Below are positions 28,288 to 35,100 of a stretch of DNA of 64,000 nt, piece after piece. Below the pieces are notes generated by a model. It was given only the letters and a program-made list of their open reading frames with translations, was not told the origin of the DNA and made no database searches. This stretch comes from Micromonospora zamorensis (GTDB lineage: Bacteria; Actinomycetota; Actinomycetes; Mycobacteriales; Micromonosporaceae): contig NZ_LT607755.1 in NCBI RefSeq assembly GCF_900090275.1, positions 2,356,001 through 2,420,000 on the forward strand, read 5' to 3'. Position 1 is the first letter of the stretch, and each line of letters begins with the position of its first letter. Position numbers and translations under genes: made by a program.

Positions 28288-29336
28288 TCCCCGCCGACAC
28301 CGCCACCGACACCCGCACCACCGACACGAGGACCACGCACATGCTGCTCGACCCCGGGATGGACCTCACCCTCCGCCCGATGCGCTACCCGCACTTCTTC
28401 GACCGGTTCCGTGACGCCATCCGCAACACCTGGACCGTCGAGGAGGTCGACCTGCACGCCGACCTCGCCGACCTGGACAAGCTGTCGCCGGCCGAGCGGC
28501 ATCTGGTCAGCCGCCTCGTGGCGTTCTTCGCCACCGGCGACACGATCGTCGCGAACAACCTGGTGCTCAACCTGTACCAGCACGTCAACAGCCCCGAGGG
28601 TCGCCTCTACCTGTCCCGGCAGCTGTTCGAGGAGGCCGTGCACGTCCAGTTCTACCTCAACCTGCTCGACACGTACGTGCCCGACGAGACAGAGCGCTTC
28701 GCCGCCTTCGCCGCCATCGAGAACATCCCCTCGATCCGTCGCAAGGCCGAGTTCTGCTTCCGCTGGATCGACTCGCTCAACGACCTGCGGGAGCTGCGGT
28801 CCCGGGAGAACCGGCGGACGTTCCTGCTCAACCTGATCTGCTTCGCCGCCTGCATCGAGGGGCTGTTCTTCTACGGCGCCTTCGCGTACGTCTACTTCCT
28901 GCGCTCCCGTGGCCTGCTGCACGGCTTGGCCTCCGGCACCAACTGGGTGTTCCGGGACGAGTCGATGCACATGGCGTTCGCGTTCGACGTGGTCGACACC
29001 GTCCGCGCCGAGGAGCCGGACCTGTTCGACGACGACCTCGCCGACCAGGTTCGGCGGATGCTCACCGAGGCCGTCGAGTGCGAGGTGCAGTTCGCCGAGG
29101 ACCTGTTGGGCCACGGTGTGCCCGGTCTGACGCTGACCGACATGCGGGAGTATCTCCAGCACGTCGCCGACCGTCGCCTCGCCCAGCTCGGCATCGCCCC
29201 GCACTACGGGTCGACCAACCCGTTCGCCTTCATGGAGCTGCAGGACGTGCAGGAGCTGTCCAACTTCTTCGAGCGGCGCGTCTCGGCGTACCAGGTCGGG
29301 GTGAGCGGCACCGTCGCCTTCGACGACGACTTCTAG
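28284..29336 (+). CDS. nrdB: Class Ia ribonucleoside-diphosphate reductase, beta subunit
   Basis: 350-residue R2 protein that holds the diiron-tyrosyl radical. Iron ligands are visible: Glu117 and His120 in EEAVHVQFY, Glu in CIEGLFFYGAFAY, Glu and His in RDESMHMAFAFD. The radical Tyr124 follows Glu117 at the same spacing as Tyr122 after Glu115 in E. coli NrdB. The C-terminal acidic-aromatic tail (VAFDDDF) is the usual docking peptide for NrdA. GTG start overlaps the nrdA stop (GTGA). It converges with the peroxiredoxin-like gene, the stops overlapping by 2 bases. No nrdS regulator follows, unlike the Streptomyces operon. Confidence 0.95.
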   Translation: MIPADTATDTRTTDTRTTHMLLDPGMDLTLRPMRYPHFFDRFRDAIRNTWTVEEVDLHADLADLDKLSPAERHLVSRLVAFFATGDTIVANNLVLNLYQHVNSPEGRLYLSRQLFEEAVHVQFYLNLLDTYVPDETERFAAFAAIENIPSIRRKAEFCFRWIDSLNDLRELRSRENRRTFLLNLICFAACIEGLFFYGAFAYVYFLRSRGLLHGLASGTNWVFRDESMHMAFAFDVVDTVRAEEPDLFDDDLADQVRRMLTEAVECEVQFAEDLLGHGVPGLTLTDMREYLQHVADRRLAQLGIAPHYGSTNPFAFMELQDVQELSNFFERRVSAYQVGVSGTVAFDDDF

Positions 29337-29998
29337 GCGGCCGATCCGGGGGCCTGGCGTCGCTTGGTGAGCCACCGCATCACGTGCAGGGGGTGCGACG
29401 CCGGGTCCGGAATCGGGTGGAAGACCTGTTCGACAGCGCCGTCGGCGATGATCAGCGTCAACCGCTCGTAGAGCGTCATGTCACCGGCGGCGCGGGTCGG
29501 CAGACGCAGCGCGTCGGCCAGCGTCAGCCTCGGGTCGGGGATCAACGGGTAGGGCAACCGCAGCCGGTGCGCGAGTTCCCGCTGGTATCCGGTTGACTGC
29601 GCGGACAGGCCGTACACCCGGGCGGCGCCGGCCGCGCGGAGTTCCGCGTGGTGGTCGCGGAACCAGGCGGCCTGCTCGGTGCTGCCCCGGGCGCCATGGA
29701 CCTCCAGCAGCCCGTTGGGCAGGTCGACGCCCGGCCGCCCGGTCAGTGGGTACACGAAGATGACGGTGCGCCCGTCACCGAGCGCACCGAGATCGACCGG
29801 GCGGCCGTCGGTGCCGTAGAAGGACAGGGGTGGCAGGCGGGTGCCGACCAGCGCGGTGGGGTCAGTGCCGACCGCCGCGCTGCCGGGCACGACCTGGGTC
29901 GCGGCCGCGTCGAGGCGGGCGTCCAGCGCGTCCCGCTGGGCGGTCAGTTTGCCGATCCGCTCCTGCAGGCCGGTGATGGTGCTGCGGTACGTGGCCAC
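29333..29998 (-). CDS. Peroxiredoxin-like protein without cysteines
   Basis: 221-residue thioredoxin-fold protein of the AhpC/TSA type found in actinobacteria. The N-terminal about 40 residues look like a coiled coil (ITGLQERIGKLTAQRDALDA). The fold follows: LPPLSFYGTDG, VIFVYPLTGRPGVDLP, FRDHHAELRAAGAARVYGLS, LPYPLIPDPRLTLADALRLP. In relatives the active site reads GARGCTPxxC; here it is GARGSTEQAA, and there is no Cys anywhere in the protein, so normal peroxidase chemistry is excluded. GTG at 29998 lacks a good ribosome site. A 9-bp-stem hairpin (30015-30036) and an IS element lie just upstream. Confidence 0.75.
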   Translation of the reverse strand: MATYRSTITGLQERIGKLTAQRDALDARLDAAATQVVPGSAAVGTDPTALVGTRLPPLSFYGTDGRPVDLGALGDGRTVIFVYPLTGRPGVDLPNGLLEVHGARGSTEQAAWFRDHHAELRAAGAARVYGLSAQSTGYQRELAHRLRLPYPLIPDPRLTLADALRLPTRAAGDMTLYERLTLIIADGAVEQVFHPIPDPASHPLHVMRWLTKRRQAPGSAA

Positions 29999-30014
29999 CG
30001 CCGCCGCACGCGTT

Positions 30015-30036
30015 CGTCGCTGTAGCGACAGCGACG
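30015..30036 (-). promoter_or_regulatory. Perfect dyad upstream of the peroxiredoxin-like gene
   Basis: CGTCGCTGT and ACAGCGACG pair perfectly around a 4-base centre, 17 bases before the GTG start of the downstream minus-strand gene. It could be an operator or an RNA hairpin; no T-run follows. Confidence 0.4.
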
Positions 30037-30043
30037 AATCTCA

Positions 30044-30643
30044 CTAAGGGACGTCTCGTAACTCGGGGCAGCTTGGACGAGGTGATCCGGGAGGTCCGTG
30101 ATCGATGGCTGCTGCGTATTGCCGGACGAACTCGACGCGGGAGGCGACATCGCTGCGCGGCAGGGTACTGAGCTCGTAGCCGTGGTGGGTGTAGGCAGTA
30201 ACCATGGCGTCGTGGGTACGGACGGCTTCGGCGAAGTCTTGGTGTCGTTCGCTGTCAGTGCTGTAGATCTGCGGCCAGGGCGGGGCGATGAACACACGCT
30301 GGTGGTAGCGGAACAGCTGCGCTGCGGCTGTCACGTGGGCGGGAACGGGCTGGCCGAGTAGGAGGTAGTAGCCGACCATGTCCGGGATCCCCCGGTCGAA
30401 GAAGACGGGCCCGGGATGCTGGCTGGCTTGGCGGTAGGAGCGGATCTCCCAGCTGAGCATGATCTCGGCGAACAGTCGTGAGTCGCCGGTGTGCAGCGCC
30501 TGGCCGCCGATCGACAGCTGGTCCTGGATGATCTGTCGTCCCGCTTCGTCGATGCAGGCGTGACCGGAACGCCGCAAGCTGTCGATCAGCGTGGTCTTGC
30601 CGGCACCGGGTCCCCCGGTGATGACGATGTACTGGCTGCTCAC
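30044..30643 (-). CDS. AAA_28-type predicted ATPase, IS passenger gene
   Basis: 199-residue P-loop ATPase/kinase-like protein: Walker A GGPGAGKTTLIDSL at the N-terminus, CIDEAGRQIIQDQL, FFDRGIPDMVGYYLLL (Walker B region), then an Arg-containing lid. AAA_28 proteins resemble nucleoside/nucleotide kinases, but few have known substrates. GTG 30643 is preceded by GAGAGGA. The last residues, RDVP, are encoded by the element's terminal repeat, and the TAG stop is made of the TA target duplication plus one flanking host base. The gene therefore needs the insertion site to end. Whether it helps transposition or the host is unknown. Confidence 0.8.
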   Translation of the reverse strand: MSSQYIVITGGPGAGKTTLIDSLRRSGHACIDEAGRQIIQDQLSIGGQALHTGDSRLFAEIMLSWEIRSYRQASQHPGPVFFDRGIPDMVGYYLLLGQPVPAHVTAAAQLFRYHQRVFIAPPWPQIYSTDSERHQDFAEAVRTHDAMVTAYTHHGYELSTLPRSDVASRVEFVRQYAAAIDHGPPGSPRPSCPELRDVP

Positions 30644-31550
30644 GTCGTCCTCTCTGATAGGCGTCTGCTCCTCGTGCCCCCAGCGTCTGTCCGCTGAAGA
30701 CGGTCATCGAGGATGCGTGGGTGCAGGTGATCTCCGCAGCCCGCCAGGAGTGGATCTTCCCGTTCACGGGGCTGACCCCCGCCCAGTTCCGCAGGCTGGT
30801 CCGTCTCGTCGCCGAGCGTGGCGGGGACGGCATCGCTGACGGCCGGCCGGGCCGACAGTGGGCCCTCGATCTTCCCGACCGGGTGCTGTTGGTCGCCGTC
30901 TACTGGCGCACGAACCTGACGATGCGCCAGATCGGCCCGCTGTTCGGGGTGTCACACTCCGCGGCCCACCGCGTCATCGACACCCTCGCGCCGCTGCTGG
31001 CCCTGACACCGGTACGTAAGCGGCCGGTCGAGCAGATCGCGATCGTCGACGGCACGCTGATTCCCACCCGTGATCACCGCCTGGCCACCCGGAGCAAGAA
31101 CTACCGGTACTCGACGAACCTGCAGGTCGCCATCGACGCCAGCACCCGCCTGATCATCGCCGTCGGCGACCCACAGCCCGGCAACCGCAACGACACCATT
31201 GTTTACCGCAGCTCGGGCATCGACCAAAAGTTGAACGGGCGGCCGGTGATGGCCGACGGCGGCTACCGCGGCAACCCCGAGGTGATCATGCCCTACCGTA
31301 AGCCCGCCGACGGTGCCGATCTGCCCGCCTGGAAGGAAGCCCTCAACGTCGAACACCGCACTGTCCGGGCAGGGGTCGAACACGCCCTGGCCAGGATGAA
31401 ATGCTTCAAGATCCTGCGCGACTACCGTCGCGCCGCCCACACATTGGCCGACGCCGCTTCCGGCATCGCCAACCTCCACAACATCATCCTGACCGGCTGA
31501 CCACCGGCCCGGCGCCGAGCAACGCCTTCACCCAGTTACGAGACGTCCCT
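30047..31550. mobile_element. IS5-like insertion sequence with passenger ATPase gene
   Basis: 1,504-bp element bounded by perfect 17-bp inverted repeats, AGGGACGTCTCGTAACT (30047-30063) and its complement (31534-31550), flanked by TA on both sides. The flanks join to CTAG, so the target was probably CTAG with a TA duplication. Inside are a DDE transposase on the plus strand and, divergent, an AAA ATPase reading out to the left end. The two genes are separated by 77 bases holding both starts. No other copy of the terminal repeat occurs between them, so both genes lie within one element. Confidence 0.85.
30721..31500 (+). CDS. IS5-family DDE transposase
   Basis: 259-residue transposase with an N-terminal helix-turn-helix of the HTH_Tnp_4 type (TNLTMRQIGPLFGVSHSAAHRVID) and a DDE_Tnp_4 catalytic domain. 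The three acidic residues are in AIVDGTLIP, VMADGGYRG and VEHALARMK. GTG at 30721 has a GAGGA upstream. The frame is intact, so the element may be active. It is divergent from the passenger ATPase gene. Confidence 0.92.
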   Translation: MQVISAARQEWIFPFTGLTPAQFRRLVRLVAERGGDGIADGRPGRQWALDLPDRVLLVAVYWRTNLTMRQIGPLFGVSHSAAHRVIDTLAPLLALTPVRKRPVEQIAIVDGTLIPTRDHRLATRSKNYRYSTNLQVAIDASTRLIIAVGDPQPGNRNDTIVYRSSGIDQKLNGRPVMADGGYRGNPEVIMPYRKPADGADLPAWKEALNVEHRTVRAGVEHALARMKCFKILRDYRRAAHTLADAASGIANLHNIILTG

Positions 31551-31553
31551 TAG

Positions 31554-32196
31554 CCCAGACTGCCCGATCGCCATCACTGTCAACGAATACGGTGCCTGAT
31601 CGACGCCTTGGTCATCGAACCCTCACGGCGCGTCGCAGACGTCATTGCCCGGTCCATCAATCGATGTCGGCACCATGAACAGGCCAAAACAGTCGCTACG
31701 CCCGACAAGCCGTCACAGAACCGTGATTCGAGGAGGTATGAACTGGCCGCCCATGGTCATCCTTCCGGGATCTCGCCGCCACCGGATTACTTGACTGCAC
31801 TTCGCGGGTTGTTCCTAGCAAAAGCCGACCTTCATTCGGCCAACCCATATGCTCTCGTGGGAGCCTTCATCGGCCGCAAGCAGCCGGTACATCGCGATGC
31901 GAGCTACCAGATTTCCGCGCGCTCGTTACCGAATTGAGGTAGCTGCCAGGGAGTGTGCCGACAGGGATTCCGCGTACAGGGTTGAGCGTGTCCCGCGGTA
32001 TTACCAATACGCAGCCGATACCGCTCTGAAGCAGCTGTCTGCCAGCACGGCCATTCGTGGTGGGCGAATCCCACTGCGAGTGGCCTTCGATGGCGGCTCA
32101 GCATGCCCGGGCCGGTGATACTCGCTGCAAGAGAGCAACAACCTGGTCCAAACTCGAGTGAACCGCGGGCTACACGCATGCATCCCAGCGGAAGCG
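31554..32196. other. Gene-poor, lower-GC gap between IS and the STAND gene
   Basis: About 640 bases with visibly lower GC than the core genome and no convincing gene. A TTG-started frame of 109 codons (31608-31937) has no recognisable features and mixed codon use. Directly beyond the IS, the frame ending in AITVNEYGA-stop (about 31555-31600) may be the tail of something older. Read on the minus strand, a TTGACA lies near 31584, which may once have served the peroxiredoxin-like gene on the other side of the IS. Confidence 0.4.
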
Positions 32197-35100
32197 TCAC
32201 ACCTCGGCTGATTTGGTTCTGTACACGTCGAAGACACCGTCGATGCTGCGGACCGCGGCGAGTAGATGCCCAAGGTGCTGCGGGTTGGCCATCTCGAAGC
32301 TGAATCGGCTCACCGCCACTCGATCCCAACTGGTGGAGTGTGTCGCGGAGAGGATGTTGACCCGCTCGTCGGAGAGCACCCGGGTGACGTCGGCCAGCAG
32401 CTTGTGCCGGTCCAGTGCCTCGACCTGGATCGCGACCAGGAACGTCGAGGCGGAGGTGAGCTTCCAACTCACCTCGACCACGCGCTCGCTCTGCGCCCGC
32501 AGGTCCTCGGCGTTGGCGCAGTCGTCGCGGTGCACGCTCACCCCGCCGGAGCGGGTGACGAAGCCAAACACCGAGTCCGGTGGGACCGGGGTGCAGCAGC
32601 GGGCCAACTTGATCCAGACGTCGCTGACGCCCCGGACCACGACACCGGGGTCGCTGCTGCTCTGCCGGCTGCGCGGTGGCCGGGTGGCGACGGCGGTCTC
32701 GGCGATGTCCTCCGCCGCGCCCTCCTCGCCGCCGTACGCGGCCATCAGCTTCTGCACCACCGACTGCGCGGAGACCTGGCTGTCGCCGACCGCCGCGTAG
32801 AGCGAGGCCACGTCGGCCAGGTGCAGGTCCCGGGCGATCGACATCAGCGCGTCGGAGGTGAGCATCCGCTGCAACGGCATGCCCTGCTTGCGCATCGCCT
32901 TGACGATCGCGTTCTTGCCGGCCTCGATCGCCTCCTCGCGCCGTTCCTTGTTGAAGTACTGCCGGATCTTCGTCCGGGCGCGGGGGCTCTTGACGAAGCC
33001 CAGCCAGTCCTGCGTGGGGCCGGCCGTCTCGGACTTCGACGTGAAAATCTCGATCACGTCGCCGTTGGACAGCGTCGACTCCAACGGCACCAGCTTGCCG
33101 TTGACCCGCGCCCCGATGCACTTGTGCCCGACCTCGGTGTGCACCGCGTACGCGAAGTCCACAGGCGTCGACCCGGTCGGCAGCGGGATGACGTCACCCT
33201 TCGGGGTGAAGACGTACACCTCCTGGCTGGACAGGTCGAAGCGCAGCGCGTCCAGGAACTCGCTCGGGTCGGCCGCCTCACGCTGCCAGTCGAGCAGCTG
33301 CCGCAGCCAGGTCATCTCGTCGATGTGCGCGGGCGGGCCGACGATCTGGGTGCCCTTGTGCTCCTTGTACTTCCAGTGCGCGGCGATGCCGAACTCCGCG
33401 GTGCGGTGCATCGCGTACGTGCGGATCTGCATCTCCACCGGCTTGCCGGTGGGCCCGATGACAGTCGTGTGCAACGACTGGTACATGTTGAACTTGGGCA
33501 TCGCGATGTAGTCCTTGAAGCGGCCCGGGACCAGCTGCCAGTTGGCGTGGATGACACCCAGCGCCGCGTAGCAGTCCCGAACCGTGTCGACCAGGATCCG
33601 CACCCCGACCAGGTCGTAGATGTCGTTGAAGTCCCGACCCCGCACGATCATCTTCTGGTAAATCGGATACAGGTGCTCTGGCCAGGCGGTGATCTCTACT
33701 CGGATGTCTGCGGCGCCAAGGTCGGTCAGCATTTTGTCAGTGATCTGCCGCCGCAGGCCGTCGTGCTGTAGCTGGTGCTCGCTCAACAGTCGACTAACCT
33801 CAGCGTGGCCCTCGGGGGACGTAACCCGAAAGGCCAGATCGTCCAACTCCCGATGGATTCTAAATATCCCCAGGCGACGTGCCAGAGGACTATAAACACT
33901 AAGAGTCTCCTTTGCGACGCGACGCTGCTCGGGTCCCGGATAGGAGAAGGGCGAGCGAAGCTCCTGCAAGCAGGAAGCCAGCGTGATTATCAGAGTCCGG
34001 GGGTCAGAGGTAGAGGATATGATGGCCCGTTGACCTACCTTGAAGTCAACTGCAGCGTTCAGTGTGAGGGCCGCAACTCGCGATGTCCCATCGACAAGGC
34101 CCGCCACCTCGTGTCCAAAAGTATCGCGGACGTCAACTTTTGGGAATTGGGTCAGATGCAGCAGGCTTGCGGCCAAGACGGCGGCATCCATGCCCAGCTC
34201 AATCAGAATCTTCAGGACAGATAACGCGTGATCAAGTTGAGGATCCTGACCACTCCTACCTTTCGACGTCTGCAACCTTTGCGAAAAATCGTAGGCCCGT
34301 TCAAGTAATCTCAGGTCCTGGGTTGGCAAAGTCCGTTGGCTATTTTCCAATAGCTCGCCTAAAACGTCACTGCGATCTGAGGCGCCTCCAATTCCACGCT
34401 GCCCAAAACGCGAGACGGCACGCCAAATCTTCCGCCTTGTACCTAGGTAGGACAGTAGCCTTCCGGCCCGCTCCGAAATTTCACCAGTCGTTTCTGGCTC
34501 TGCGGCGTGTCCCTCGCCTTGGACCTGCTCTAGGGCAAGCCGTCGATCGAGAGTTGGAACCGTCACATCATTAGCAATCTCCCTCAAGAGTGCTAATCCT
34601 CTTCTATCGCCCACGTCTACCAGTGCCTCAGCACACCAGCGTCTATCAACTCCATCCAGAGTTGAATCATCCGCAAGAGTGGCCAGGAAATCTCGCCATG
34701 ACGTCGGAGGCAAGCGAGCGATAGCGTGGATTCCGCCCTTGGTGTAAACCTGCGGAATCGCAGCAATAGGGATCTCGCCGCTAGATTCTGAGGTAAGAAT
34801 GCTGGCAAGAAGCGCGATCGCCCATCGACGCCTGGCGTGATCAAGACTTCGCCTGAGCGAGGTCAATCGAAGTGCAGCTTTTCCTTTTTCTAGGTCGAGG
34901 TAACATAGCAATTCGATGGCAGGCTGTAGGTCCTGGGGAGATCTCTTCCTGGTGATCGAAGCTAGGGTTTTAGTAGCTCCCTCGACGACGTCGCTACCAA
35001 GACTAGAACCGTCGGAGTGAAGGGAACAGATTAGCCGGCATCCTTCAATGTTGCCTTTGGTGGTCAGCCGCTTCAATAGAGGCGTCAAGTCTTGCTCTCT

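Noticed and set aside
30044..30643. IS inserted inside a chromosomal ATPase gene
   Set aside because: Perfect inverted repeats enclose the whole ATPase gene and the transposase, so the ATPase is part of the element.
31608..31937. A 109-codon frame in the gap beside the IS
   Set aside because: TTG start without a ribosome site, no recognisable motifs, and composition unlike a coding gene.
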